Shown: one piece after another, positions 35,088 to 44,735 of the stretch | Layout of the letters: each line of letters opens with the position of its first letter | Position numbering within the stretch: the first letter of the stretch is position 1 | NCBI GenBank assembly: GCA_963783045.1 | Contig: CAWAMD010000005.1 | Coordinates: 930,001 to 994,000 of the forward strand | Length of the DNA stretch: 64,000 nt | Source: CAWAMD01 sp963783045 | GTDB taxonomy: Bacteria; Actinomycetota; Nitriliruptoria; Nitriliruptorales; Nitriliruptoraceae | Reading direction: 5' to 3' | Position numbers and translations under genes: made by a program | Notes under the pieces: model-generated | The model's database searches: none | What the model saw: only the letters and a program-made list of their open reading frames with translations | Told to the model about the DNA's origin: nothing

Positions 35088-35885
35088 ATGAAGCCCGACC
35101 ACCCGCTGATCGTGGAGCTGGCGCACCACGTGCGCCACAGCGCCACCGGCGCCGTGGTGCTCACCGGCTCCGGGATCTCGGTCGCCAGCGGGGTGCCTTC
35201 CTTCCGCGGCCGCGGCGGGCTCTGGGACCGCTACGACCCCCTCGAGTTCGCGACGATCGACGCGCTACGCGACCATCCCGATCGGGTCTGGCGCTTTCTC
35301 CGAGAGCTCGACGAGATCCTGGCGGCGGCACGTCCGAATCCGGCGCACGTGGCGATCGCGGCCCTCGAGCAGCTCGGGCTCATCAGCCAGGTGATCACCC
35401 AGAACGTCGACAGCCTCCACCAGGCGGCCGGCAGCACGCGCGTCATCGAGCTGCACGGCAGCAGTCGCACACTCACCTGTCTCGTGTGCGGGGCCCGCTA
35501 CGCCCGTGAGGAGCTCCTCGACACCCCGGACGAGCCCCCTCGCTGCCTGGCGTGCCAGGGCGTCGTCAAGCCGGACGTGACGTTCTTCGGCGAGCCGCTC
35601 CCGGCGGGCGCGTTCCAGCGTGCCGACCACGCGGTGCGATCCTGCGACCTGCTCGTCGTCGTCGGCACCTCGGCGGAGGTCGATCCGGCCGCCCGCCTCC
35701 CGACGCTCGCGCGCCACCACGGCGCCCGCATCTGGGAGATCAACCCCGAGCCGGCGATCGACGCCGACGGCACCATCGCCGCCCGCGCCGAGGACGTCCT
35801 CCCACGCCTCGTCGAGCACCTGCGTCCACGCAGCACCGCCGGACACCTGCGGGACCTCGTCGGTGGCTGGCTCCGGCGGCGCTGA
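35088..35885 (+). CDS. NAD-dependent protein deacylase (sirtuin)
   Basis: A 265-residue Sir2 protein: TGSGISVASGVPSFRG (NAD-binding; Ser replaces the usual Ala of GAGIS), TQNVDSLHQAAGS, the catalytic His in ELHGS, four zinc cysteines (CLVCG and CLACQG), and VVGTSAEVDPA. All catalytic residues are present. It removes acyl groups from lysines using NAD. ATG 35088 is chosen, as the upstream open frame runs antisense to the hydrolase gene. Confidence 0.92.
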   Translation: MKPDHPLIVELAHHVRHSATGAVVLTGSGISVASGVPSFRGRGGLWDRYDPLEFATIDALRDHPDRVWRFLRELDEILAAARPNPAHVAIAALEQLGLISQVITQNVDSLHQAAGSTRVIELHGSSRTLTCLVCGARYAREELLDTPDEPPRCLACQGVVKPDVTFFGEPLPAGAFQRADHAVRSCDLLVVVGTSAEVDPAARLPTLARHHGARIWEINPEPAIDADGTIAARAEDVLPRLVEHLRPRSTAGHLRDLVGGWLRRR

Positions 35886-35970
35886 CCACGTCGCGTCGCC
35901 GGACGGACGACGACTACGGTGAGGCCGCGCCGACAGCACACGACACACAACCCGCCCGAAGGACGAGCTC

Positions 35971-36646
35971 GTGGACCCGAACACCGCGCTGACGAGCCAG
36001 ATGTGGTCCGACATCGAGGACGTTCTACGTCGCGATCCTCGACCACCCGTTCCTGAAGGGCCTGACAGACGGGAGCCTCCCGCGGGACGTGTTCCGCCAC
36101 TACGTCGTCCAGGACTACCACTACGTGTCCGCGTTCTCGCGGGCCCTGTCGGTCCTCGCCGGGCGTGCTCCCGACACGGACGGCACCCTGCTCTTCGCCC
36201 GGCACGCCGCCGGCGTCCTCGAGGTCGAACACGCGCTGCACACGGAGCTGCTCGGCGACCTCGGCATGGGCACCGACGACCTGTACGCGACGCCGCCGTC
36301 GCCGACGACGACGGCATACACGAGCTACGTGCAGGCCACGTGTCTCGGCGGCTCGTTCGCGGAGGGCCTGTCCGCCGTTCTGCCGTGCTACTGGATCTAC
36401 CGCGAGGTCGGTCGGACCCTCGTGGCGCGGGGCTCGGCCGATCCCCTCTACCAGCGCTGGATCGACACCTACGCCGACGAGGAGTACGCGGTCCTCGTAC
36501 GGCAGGTGGCCGACACCACCGACCGGGCGGGCGCGGCCACCGGCGCCGCCGAGCGCGCCCGCATGCGCGGCCACTTCGTCACGACGAGCCGGTACGAGTG
36601 GATGTTCTGGGACGCCGCCTGGCGCGAGGAGGGCTGGCCGGTCTGA
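35971..36646 (+). CDS. tenA: TenA-family thiaminase II / aminopyrimidine aminohydrolase, frameshifted
   Basis: From GTG 35971 (AGGACGAGCTC before it) the first 18 codons give TSQMWSDIEDV. The rest, YVAILDHPFLKGLTDGS onward through QDYHYVSAFSRAL and VLPCYWIYREVG, is in another frame. One extra T in GACGTTCT (36019-36026) separates them; without it the protein has about 224 residues. TenA hydrolyses thiamin or its degradation products for salvage of the pyrimidine. The Cys in LPCYW and the C-terminal Glu region are typical. Sequencing error is the likeliest cause. Confidence 0.8.
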
Positions 36647-36680
36647 GCGCCGCCCCGGCCGCACACCGGCAGCGTGCCCG

Positions 36681-39600
36681 TCAGCTGCGCTCGACCGGCG
36701 ACACCGTGCCGTAGAACAACCGCTCGGTCACGCGTCGTACGTGACGGACGTTTCGCAGATGGTCGGACTCGAAGTCCTGCCACCCCCCGCGCCCGTAGCC
36801 GAGGCTGCGTGCCAGCAGATCGAGGTCCGCCCGCGAGGTCGGCAGCACGTCGACGTTTCGCTGCCGCAGGAGGTAGAGGCGGTTGCGGACCTGCGAGAGG
36901 AAGTGGTAGCCGTCCCGCAGCCAGGTGGCGTCCTGGTGATCGATGAGGTCCACGTCCTCGAGCGCGTCGAGCGCCTGCATCGTCGAGGTGGACCGCACCA
37001 CGGGCTGCCTCGTTCCCGCCTGCTGCTGCAGCAGCTGGACGGTCCATTCGATGTCGGAGAGCCCGCCCGGGCCGAGCTTCAGATGCCGCTTCGGGTCGCC
37101 CCGACGCGGGAGCCGCTCCCGTTCGATCCGCGCCTTCATCTTCCGGATGCGGGCGAGATCCTGCTCGCCGAAGGTGTCCGGGTACGCCAGCGGCGTCGCC
37201 ATGGCCGCGAACCGTCCCCCGAGCAGTGGATCACCGGCCACGGCACGCGCCTTGAGCAGCGCCTGGTGCTCCCACTCCTGCGACCACCGGTCGTAGTAGG
37301 CCTCATAGGCGGAGAGGGCACGGGACAGCGGCCCGGCCTTCCCTTCGGGGCGCAGGTCGGCATCCACCTCGAACGCGGTGCCCTCGGCCGTGATCTCGCT
37401 GAGCGACCGCATGGTGCGCTCGGCCAGCGTCGCAGCGACCCGGCGCACCACCTGGGGATCCGTGTCGTCGTCAGCCGGCTCGTGGACGAACATCACGTCG
37501 AGGTCGGAGACGTAGTGCAGCTCGCGACCGCCGAGCTTGCCCATGCCGATGATGGCGACCCGGACCGGCAGCTCGTCGACGCCCTCCGCGGCGGCGACCT
37601 CCTCCTGCGCCACCCGGAGCGCGGCCTCGAGACAGGCCTCGCCGAGGGCGGTGAGCTCCTCCCCCACGAGCGTCACGCCCGCCGCGTCGGCGAGGTCGCG
37701 CAGCACGATCCGCAGCAGCTCGTGACGCTTGAACCGCCGCAGCGCCGCCGTCCGGTCCTGCCAGCCGAGCCGTCCCATCGCCGCCCGCACCAGCCCGTCG
37801 CGGCTGCGTGGCTCCTCCCGCAGCGCCGCGTCCCGGAGCCAGTCGATGCCCTGCGGCTGGCTGACGAGCAGCTCGCCGGCCACCTCGCTCGTGCCGAGCA
37901 CGCGGGCGAGCAGGTCCGCCGCCGGCGGATGGTCACGCAGGTACGACAGGAGCTTCACCGAGCGGCCCTGCGCCTCGACGAGCGTGCGGAACATCCGCAG
38001 GCCGGTGTCGGGCGCGGGTGACTCCTGCAGGACGTGGAGCATGGCCGGCAGCACGGCACGCAGGATGGTCGCCCGTCGCGACACCCCGGTCGTCAGCGCC
38101 CGCACGTCACGCAGCGCCGCACGCGGGTCGCCGAAGCCGAGGGCGGCCAGGCGGGTGCGCGCGGCGTCCTCGCCCATCGCACGCACCTCGTGGGGCAGGC
38201 TCAGTCCGCCCTCGGAGGCCGGCACCGACGCGTGCGCCTCCAGGAGCGGCCGGTAGAACAGCTTCGCGTGGAGCTCGCGAACCTGACCCTGCAGCGCCCG
38301 CAGGTCGCGCAGGAAGGCGTCGCGGGCCGGTGCCTCGCCGGTCGGTCGGTACCCGAGGCTGCGGGCGAGCCACTCCTGACGCTCGGGATCCTCCGGGATC
38401 GTGTGGGTCCGACGCTCGTGGGCGAGCTGCAGCCGGTGCTCGACGACGCGGAGCCGCTGGTAGGCGGTCGCGAACGTGTCGGCGTCCTCCTCCGCCACGT
38501 AGCCGTCCGCGGCGAGCTGCCGCAGGACCGGCAGCGTCCCCGTGACCCGCAGCGACCGGTCGGCGCGGCCGTGGACGAGCTGGAGGAGCTGCACGGCGAA
38601 CTCGATGTCGCGCAGACCGCCCGGGCCGAGCTTCACCTGCCGTTCGCCGTGGCGGCGCACCTCCGGCTTCGCCTCGACACGCCCCTTCATCGCACGGATC
38701 TCGTCGACGACGCCCGGGGCGAGCTCGTCGGGGTAGACGAAGGGCTCCGCGCGGGTCAGCAGCTCCTCGCACAGGTGGCGGTCGCCGGCGACCGGCCGGG
38801 CCTTCAGCAGGGCCTGGAACTCCCAGGTCTTCGCCCAGCGCTCCCAGTACGCGACGTAGGAACCGACGGTGCGCGACAGCGGTCCGGACCGTCCCTCGGG
38901 GCGCAGCGTCGAGTCGACCTCGTAGATCCGACCCATCGTCGTCGAGGCGTTGAGCAGCGCCAGCAGCTCCTCGAGGACGCGTCGTGTCTCGTCGCGCGCC
39001 TCATCTCGAGAGTCCCCACCGTCCCCGCCGTCGGACCCGTCGCCGGTCTCCTCGCGTGTCGGCGCGTGCACGAAGATGACGTCAACGTCGCTGACGTAGT
39101 TCAGCTCGCGACCGCCGAGCTTGCCCATCCCGATGACGCCGATCCGTGCCGCCGGCCGATCACCGCCGATGTCGTCGTGCAGCCCCCGCAGGGTGCCGGT
39201 CAGCACGGCCTCTGCGAGACCCGCGAGCTCGGAGCCGACCTCCTCCACGTCGGCGCGTCCGGTCAGGTCACGGGCGGCGATCTCCGCCGTCGCACGGCGG
39301 CGGATCCGTGCGATGCCGGCGGAGCGGTCCTCCCGGGTGCGCGCGGTGGCCACCGCCCACTCGATCTGGCGGGCCGTCTGGGCGACGTCCAGCGGCCGGA
39401 GCACCTCGAGGGCGCGCGTCGCGTCCGCGAACCGTGCCAGCAGGTCACCGAGCGGGCGTGAGGTCCCGCCGACGGCGACGACCCGGCCCAGCCACTCCGG
39501 CTCGGCCCGGACCTCGGCGAACAGCGCCGGGTCGTTCGCGGCGAGGTCGGTCAGGACGGCGAGGGCGTCCTCGGGGCCGGCGGCGTTCGAGACGGCGCGC

Positions 39601-39740
39601 AGCAGCCCGTCGAGGTCGGGGCCGTCGAGCAGGCCGGCGTCGGCCAGTCGCCGCTCGGCACGGTCGGGCTCGAGCCCGGCCGCGGCGAGCCGGCCGCGCA
39701 GCGAGCGCGGCCGGGTCGGGGTGCCGTCGTTCGGCGGCAT
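36681..39740 (-). CDS. glnE: Bifunctional glutamine-synthetase adenylyltransferase/deadenylase
   Basis: A 1019-residue GlnE with two nucleotidyltransferase domains, each with the GMGKLGGRELNYVSDVD-type motif (N-terminal half GVIGMGKLGG..., C-terminal half AIIGMGKLGG...LHYVSDLDV) and each followed by a GRSGPLS or GKAGPLS helix block. It adds and removes AMP on glutamine synthetase according to nitrogen status. The ATG at 39740 lies 5 nt after the glnA2 stop, so the genes are probably coupled. Its target Tyr is present in the frameshifted glnA at 23478-24912. Confidence 0.95.
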   Translation of the reverse strand: MPPNDGTPTRPRSLRGRLAAAGLEPDRAERRLADAGLLDGPDLDGLLRAVSNAAGPEDALAVLTDLAANDPALFAEVRAEPEWLGRVVAVGGTSRPLGDLLARFADATRALEVLRPLDVAQTARQIEWAVATARTREDRSAGIARIRRRATAEIAARDLTGRADVEEVGSELAGLAEAVLTGTLRGLHDDIGGDRPAARIGVIGMGKLGGRELNYVSDVDVIFVHAPTREETGDGSDGGDGGDSRDEARDETRRVLEELLALLNASTTMGRIYEVDSTLRPEGRSGPLSRTVGSYVAYWERWAKTWEFQALLKARPVAGDRHLCEELLTRAEPFVYPDELAPGVVDEIRAMKGRVEAKPEVRRHGERQVKLGPGGLRDIEFAVQLLQLVHGRADRSLRVTGTLPVLRQLAADGYVAEEDADTFATAYQRLRVVEHRLQLAHERRTHTIPEDPERQEWLARSLGYRPTGEAPARDAFLRDLRALQGQVRELHAKLFYRPLLEAHASVPASEGGLSLPHEVRAMGEDAARTRLAALGFGDPRAALRDVRALTTGVSRRATILRAVLPAMLHVLQESPAPDTGLRMFRTLVEAQGRSVKLLSYLRDHPPAADLLARVLGTSEVAGELLVSQPQGIDWLRDAALREEPRSRDGLVRAAMGRLGWQDRTAALRRFKRHELLRIVLRDLADAAGVTLVGEELTALGEACLEAALRVAQEEVAAAEGVDELPVRVAIIGMGKLGGRELHYVSDLDVMFVHEPADDDTDPQVVRRVAATLAERTMRSLSEITAEGTAFEVDADLRPEGKAGPLSRALSAYEAYYDRWSQEWEHQALLKARAVAGDPLLGGRFAAMATPLAYPDTFGEQDLARIRKMKARIERERLPRRGDPKRHLKLGPGGLSDIEWTVQLLQQQAGTRQPVVRSTSTMQALDALEDVDLIDHQDATWLRDGYHFLSQVRNRLYLLRQRNVDVLPTSRADLDLLARSLGYGRGGWQDFESDHLRNVRHVRRVTERLFYGTVSPVERS

Positions 39741-39745
39741 CACGC

Positions 39746-41071
39746 TCAGAGCATGGCGAGGTAGCGGTCGAGCTCGAACTCGGTGACGTGCGCCGTGTAC
39801 TGGTCCCACTCGCGCCGCTTGTTGGCGAGGAAGAACTCGAACAGGTGCTCCCCGAGCGTGTCGGCGACGAGCTCTGAGCCCTCCATGACCGACAGCGCCT
39901 CCCCGAGGTTGGCGGGCAGCCGCGTGATGCCCGCGGCGGCGCGTTCGGCGGAGGTCATCTCGTAGATGTTGTCCTCGGCCTCCTCGGACAGCTCGTAGCC
40001 GTCCTCGATGCCCTTGAGGCCGGCCGAGAGGATGCTGGCGAAGGCCAGGTAGGGGTTGCAGGCCGGGTCGGGCGCCCGGTACTCGATCCGGGTGGACGCG
40101 CCCTTGCGGGGCTTGTGCATCGGCACCCGCACGAGCGCGCTGCGGTTCGATGAGCCCCAGGACACGTAGACCGGCGCCTCGAAGCCGGGGACCAGCCGCT
40201 TGTAGGAGTTGATCCACTGGTTGGTGACGGCCGTGATCTCGCGGGCGTGGCGGAGCACCCCGGCCGTGAACGCCCTCGCGGTCTTCGAGAGGTGGTAGGG
40301 GCTGCCCTCGTCGTGGAAGGCGTTGTTGTCGCCCTCGAACAGCGAGAGGTGCAGGTGCATCGCGCTCCCCCACTGCCCCTCGAGCGGCTTCGGCATGAAG
40401 GTCGCGTAGACGCCACGGGCCAGCGCGGTCTCCTTCACGACGAGCCGGAACGTCATGATGTTGTCGGCCATCGTCAGCGCGTCGGCGTAGCGCAGGTCGA
40501 TCTCGTGCTGGGACGGCGCCACCTCGTGGTGGGAGAACTCGACCGAGATCCCCATCTTCTCGAGCGTGTTGATGGCCTGGCGACGGAAGTCGGACTGCAC
40601 GTCGAGCGGCGTCATGTCGAAGTACGTGCCGGAGTCGAGGGGCTCCGCCTTGTGCGGTGACGAGAAGAGGAAGAACTCCATCTCCGGATGCACGTAGAAG
40701 GTGAAGCCGAGGTCGGCAGCGCGCTGCAGGTTCCGCTTGAGGACCTGCCGCGGGTCGGCGGCGAAGGGTTGACCGTCGGGGGTGAGGATGTCGCAGAACA
40801 TCCGGGCCACACCCTGCGACTCGGGACGCCACGGCAGGACCTGGAAGGTGCCGGCGTCGGGGACCGCGATCATGTCGGCCTCCTGGACGCGCGCGAAGCC
40901 GTCGATCGAGGAGCCGTCGAACCCGATGCCCTCGGCGAACGCGTTCTCGAGCTCGGTCGCGGTGATGGCCACCGACTTCAGCATGCCGAGCACGTCCGTG
41001 AACCAGAGCCGGATGAAGCGGATGTCCCGCTCCTCGACGGTTCTCAGGACGTATTCCTGCTGCTTGTCCAA
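39746..41071 (-). CDS. glnA2: Type I glutamine synthetase, second copy (GlnA2-like)
   Basis: A 441-residue enzyme: FDGSSIDGFARVQEAD, VHPEMEFFLF, SAMHLHLSLFEGDNNAF, and NRSALVRVPMHK. TTG at 41071 is used because AGGAGC precedes it and the family starts here (DKQQEYVLRTVEERDIRF); the longer in-frame extension is Arg-rich and non-homologous. The gene order with glnE matches the glnA2-glnE neighbourhood of other actinobacteria. The C-terminal adenylylation loop (EDNIYEMTSAERA) also holds a Tyr. It could supply glutamine or work on a related amine. Confidence 0.93.
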   Translation of the reverse strand: MDKQQEYVLRTVEERDIRFIRLWFTDVLGMLKSVAITATELENAFAEGIGFDGSSIDGFARVQEADMIAVPDAGTFQVLPWRPESQGVARMFCDILTPDGQPFAADPRQVLKRNLQRAADLGFTFYVHPEMEFFLFSSPHKAEPLDSGTYFDMTPLDVQSDFRRQAINTLEKMGISVEFSHHEVAPSQHEIDLRYADALTMADNIMTFRLVVKETALARGVYATFMPKPLEGQWGSAMHLHLSLFEGDNNAFHDEGSPYHLSKTARAFTAGVLRHAREITAVTNQWINSYKRLVPGFEAPVYVSWGSSNRSALVRVPMHKPRKGASTRIEYRAPDPACNPYLAFASILSAGLKGIEDGYELSEEAEDNIYEMTSAERAAAGITRLPANLGEALSVMEGSELVADTLGEHLFEFFLANKRREWDQYTAHVTEFELDRYLAML

Positions 41072-41174
41072 CGCTGCTCCTGACTCGTCCGGTCGCCGGA
41101 GGCCCATCCTACGTGCGCGGCAGGGGACCGGCGTCCGACTCGGCCGGTCCCCTGCCGTGACGGCACGCGGCGGG

Positions 41175-42572
41175 CTACTCCGGCACCGGCCGGCTCGTCG
41201 GAGCCACCGTGGCGGGTCCATCGAGCGCGTAGGCGCCGGCCGACGCGGTGCCTCTGGGGGCACCGAGCGGCCCGAGCACGAAGTCCGGATAGCCGGCCAC
41301 CCCGTGCTCGTGCACGTCGAGCCCGTCGATCTCCTCCTGGGCCGAGACCCGCAACCCGAGGGTGGCCTTGACGGCGAGGAAGGTGACCAGGCTCGTCGCG
41401 GCGACCCAGCCGGCGATCGTCACCACCCCGAGCGCCTGCGTCGCGAGGGTGACCCCGGCGTCGGCCGCGCCCGGATAGAAGGGCACGAGCAGGATGCCGA
41501 GCGCCCCGGCGACGCCGTGGACGGAGATCGCGCCGACGGGGTCGTCGACGTGGATGCGGTCGAAGAAGAGCACGGCGCCGATGACCAGCCCGCCGGCGAT
41601 GACGCCGGCCAGGATCGCCCAACCCCCGGACGCGAGGTCGGGGCCGGCCGTGATCGCCACCAGGCCGGCGAGCGTGCCGTTGCCGGCCATGGCCGGGTCG
41701 GGCTTCTTCGCGATGGCCCAGATGAGCAGCAGGGCGGTGAGTCCGCCGGCGGCCGCCGCCAGCGTCGTGGTCGTGAGCACGGTGCCGATGAGCGCACCCT
41801 GCCCCTGTGCGGCGAGCGTCGACCCGCCGTTGAAGCCGAACCAGCCGAACCAGAGGATGAACACGCCGGTGAGCGCGAGCGGGATGCTGTGGCCGGGGAT
41901 GGCCCGCGGCTTGCCGTCCTTGCCGTACTTGCCGATGCGGGGGCCGAGCAGCGACGCGCCGACGAGCGAGGCGACACCGCCGACCATGTGCACGACCGAC
42001 GATCCGGCGAAGTCGTGGTAGCCGCGTGCCGAGAGCCAGCCGCCGCCCCAGACCCAGTGGGAGACGACCGGGTAGATCAGTGCGGTCATGAGCAGCGAGA
42101 CGATGACGTAGCCGGAGAACTTCATCCGCTCGGCCACGGCACCGGACACGATGGTCGCGGCGGTCGCGGCGAACACGAGCTGGAAGATGAACTGGACGCC
42201 GTCACCGCCGAGCACCGCACCCTGCGCGCCGGGCTCGAAGAAGAAGCCGCTGAAGCCGAACAGGCCGCCCTTGGAGGCGCCGTAGGCCAGGGCCGCGCCG
42301 ACGGCCCAGTACGCGACGCCGCCCACGGCCATGTCCGTGAAGTTCTTCGTCATGATGTTCGCGGCGTTCTTGGCGCGGGTGAGCCCCGTCTCGACGAGCG
42401 CGAAGCCCGCCTGCATGAGGAAGACGAGAGCCGCTGCGATGCCCACCCAGACCACGTCCAGGTCGTAGCCGAGCTTGCTGATGTCGGTGGTGGTGTCCTG
42501 GGCGTGTGCCGGCAGGGCCGTCAGCGCCCACAGGGCCAGGGCCGCCAGCACCACCTTGCGTGTCCGTCTCAC
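41175..42572 (-). CDS. amt: Ammonium transporter
   Basis: A 465-residue Amt channel. A signal-like N-terminus (RKVVLAALALWALTALPAHAQ) is followed by 11 transmembrane helices. Family motifs include DFAGSSVVHMVGG, the twin pore histidines (SVVHMVGG and SVHGVAGALG) and GWFGFNGGS. GTG 42572 is chosen for its GGAGGT ribosome site. It moves ammonium or ammonia into the cell. No glnK (PII) gene is adjacent, which is unusual for amt. It is divergent from nadE across a 253-bp region. Confidence 0.94.
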   Translation of the reverse strand: MRRTRKVVLAALALWALTALPAHAQDTTTDISKLGYDLDVVWVGIAAALVFLMQAGFALVETGLTRAKNAANIMTKNFTDMAVGGVAYWAVGAALAYGASKGGLFGFSGFFFEPGAQGAVLGGDGVQFIFQLVFAATAATIVSGAVAERMKFSGYVIVSLLMTALIYPVVSHWVWGGGWLSARGYHDFAGSSVVHMVGGVASLVGASLLGPRIGKYGKDGKPRAIPGHSIPLALTGVFILWFGWFGFNGGSTLAAQGQGALIGTVLTTTTLAAAAGGLTALLLIWAIAKKPDPAMAGNGTLAGLVAITAGPDLASGGWAILAGVIAGGLVIGAVLFFDRIHVDDPVGAISVHGVAGALGILLVPFYPGAADAGVTLATQALGVVTIAGWVAATSLVTFLAVKATLGLRVSAQEEIDGLDVHEHGVAGYPDFVLGPLGAPRGTASAGAYALDGPATVAPTSRPVPE

Positions 42573-42717
42573 GGGTTGGTACCTCCGTCGGGTGGATGTC
42601 GGTCCGGTCGGCGCCGGGACGGGGTTCACCCGGCCGGGTCCCGTGTCGGGGGCGCTACCGTGGTGCGAACGCTACGAAGGGGCCGTTTCTCACCCGTTGT
42701 ACGGGTATTGCGACCAT

Positions 42718-42755
42718 GTGAACGTCTGCCTGGCCCGTGTGAACAGCACGTGAAC
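42718..42755 (-). promoter_or_regulatory. PHO-box-like direct repeats upstream of amt and nadE
   Basis: On the minus strand GTTCAC occurs at 42755-42750, 42744-42739 and 42723-42718, i.e. at 11- and 21-bp spacing. Actinobacterial PhoP binds 11-bp direct repeats with a GTTCACC-like core, so this could be a PHO box. It lies about 150 bp upstream of amt and 70 bp upstream of nadE. Confidence 0.5.
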
Positions 42756-42825
42756 ACGGACGGCGTGGACCGCATCGGTCGCCGCCGGTCCCGACTGCTC
42801 CGCACGCTCGAACCAGGAGGGACAC

Positions 42826-44532
42826 GTGACGCTTCGGGTGGGCCTCGCCCAGATGGACTCGGTCGTCGGCGACATCGACGGGAACACGTCACGGATCCTC
42901 GAACGATGGCACGAGGCCGCCGACCAGGGATGTGACCTGGTCCTCTTCCCGGAGCTGGCCGTCACGGGCTACCCACCGGAGGACCTCCTGCTGAAGCCCG
43001 AGTTCGTGCAGGCGAACCTCGACGCCATCGACCGGCTCCGGGACGAGGGGCCGGCGGGCACCGTCGCGATCGTCGGCTACGTCGGCGCCGGCGGCGACCG
43101 GACCAACCACCGCCACTGGGACGTCGCCGTGTCCGCCCGCGGGCTGACGAACTCGGCCGGCGTCATCGCCGACGGGCGCCTGGTCGGCACCTACAACAAG
43201 TGGCGGCTGCCGAACTACGGGGTGTTCGACGAGGCCCGGTACTTCGTGTCCGACGACCATCCGCTCGTCTTCCGGGTCGCCGGTGTCCCCGTCGGCGTCA
43301 CGATCTGCGAGGACCTGTGGGTCGAGCACGGTCCCGTCGCGCGGGCCGCCCGCGACGGCGCCCGGGTCATCGCGAACCTGAACGCCTCCCCGTACCACTG
43401 CGGCAAGCGTGCCGAGCGCGAGCACTGGGTGCGCCACCACACCACCGAGAGCAACGTCCACCTGTGCTACGTCAACATGGTCGGCGGGCAGGACGAGGTG
43501 GTCTTCGACGGTGACTCGATGATCGCCGGGCCCGACGGGCGGGTGGTCACCCGCGGTGCCCAGTTCGCCGAGGACCTCATCGTCGTCGACCTCGACACCG
43601 AGGAGGCCGAGGCGGAAGGTGCCGACCTGCGAGGCCACCCCGGCGACCGCCCCGCCGCGTTGCCCGAGCGCCAGGACGACGACCGCCTCGACCTCGAGGC
43701 CGAGGTCTGGCAGGCCCTCGTGCTGGGGGTCCGCGACTACTGCCGGAAGAACGGCTTCACCGACGCGGTCATCGGCGTGTCGGGCGGCATCGACTCGGCG
43801 GTGACGGTCGCCGTCGCCGTCGACGCGCTCGGCGCCGACCACGTCACGGCCATCGCGATGCCGTCCCCGTACTCCTCGGAGCACTCGCTGCAGGACGCGG
43901 AGGAGCTCGCGTCCCTGCTCGGCGTCCGCTACCAGGTCATCCCCATCGAGTCCGCCATGAAGTCCTTCGACTCGATGCTCGCCCCCCTGTTCGACGACCT
44001 GCCCGCCGACGAGACCGAGGAGAACATCCAGGCCCGCATCCGCGGCATCGTCCTGATGGGGTTCTCGAACAAGTTCGGCAGCATCCTGCTCAGCACCGGG
44101 AACAAGACGGAGATGGCCGTCGGCTACGCCACCCTGTACGGGGACATGGCCGGCGGGTTCGCGGTCCTCAAGGACGTGCCGAAGCTGCTCGTGTTCCGGC
44201 TCGCCCGCTACCGGAACACCGTGAGCCCGGCGATCCCGGAGCGCACGATCACGAAGCCGCCGTCCGCGGAGCTGCGCCCGGGCCAGCGCGACGAGGACTC
44301 GCTGCCGCCCTACGACGTGCTCGATCCGATCGTGGCGGCCTACGTCGAGGACGACCTCGGGATCGACGACATCGTCGCGAAGGGATTCGACGAGGACGTC
44401 GTCCGCGAGGTGCTGCGCAAGATCGACGTGGCCGAGTACAAGCGGCGCCAGGCTCCGCCCGGCGTCAAGATCACCGACCGGGCCTTCGGCAAGGACCGGC
44501 GCGTTCCGATCACCAACTACTGGCGTAGCTGA
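42826..44532 (+). CDS. nadE: Glutamine-dependent NAD+ synthetase
   Basis: A 568-residue two-domain enzyme. The N-terminal nitrilase-type glutaminase shows its triad: Glu in FPELAVTGYPPEDLL, Lys in YNKWRLPNYGVFDE and Cys in ICEDLW. The C-terminal synthetase starts with the P-loop VSGGIDSA (about residue 320) and includes STGNKTEMAVGY. It amidates deamido-NAD in the last step of NAD synthesis using glutamine from the nearby nitrogen genes. GTG 42826 is preceded by AGGAGGGACAC. Confidence 0.95.
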   Translation: MTLRVGLAQMDSVVGDIDGNTSRILERWHEAADQGCDLVLFPELAVTGYPPEDLLLKPEFVQANLDAIDRLRDEGPAGTVAIVGYVGAGGDRTNHRHWDVAVSARGLTNSAGVIADGRLVGTYNKWRLPNYGVFDEARYFVSDDHPLVFRVAGVPVGVTICEDLWVEHGPVARAARDGARVIANLNASPYHCGKRAEREHWVRHHTTESNVHLCYVNMVGGQDEVVFDGDSMIAGPDGRVVTRGAQFAEDLIVVDLDTEEAEAEGADLRGHPGDRPAALPERQDDDRLDLEAEVWQALVLGVRDYCRKNGFTDAVIGVSGGIDSAVTVAVAVDALGADHVTAIAMPSPYSSEHSLQDAEELASLLGVRYQVIPIESAMKSFDSMLAPLFDDLPADETEENIQARIRGIVLMGFSNKFGSILLSTGNKTEMAVGYATLYGDMAGGFAVLKDVPKLLVFRLARYRNTVSPAIPERTITKPPSAELRPGQRDEDSLPPYDVLDPIVAAYVEDDLGIDDIVAKGFDEDVVREVLRKIDVAEYKRRQAPPGVKITDRAFGKDRRVPITNYWRS

Positions 44533-44583
44533 GGGTCCCCGGTCCTGGGGCCTCGTGGAGCCGGTGCCGGGGCGGGCCGCCGC

Positions 44584-44675
44584 CCGGGACTCGAGTCCCG
44601 GTTGGCCTCCGGCGCGGCTGCGAGGTCCGCTCGCTGGCGCGACACGGTGCTCGGCGTGGGTCGTATGACCCACGC
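44584..44675. terminator. Two hairpins downstream of nadE
   Basis: An 18-bp perfect palindrome, CCGGGACTC/GAGTCCCGG (44584-44601), and a 9-bp stem with a 4-nt loop, GCGTGGGTC/GACCCACGC (44654-44675), lie in the 200-bp gap after nadE. They are probably termination structures. No tRNA fold was found. Confidence 0.55.
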
Positions 44676-44735
44676 GTCCGCCGAGCCGAGGGATGCGTCG
44701 TCCTCCCGACGCCACCGGCCGGCCTGACACGTAGC

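Noticed and set aside
44584..44675. A tRNA gene suggested by the GACTCGAGTCCC segment.
   Set aside because: No cloverleaf could be formed; the segment is an 18-bp palindrome and no anticodon arm fits.
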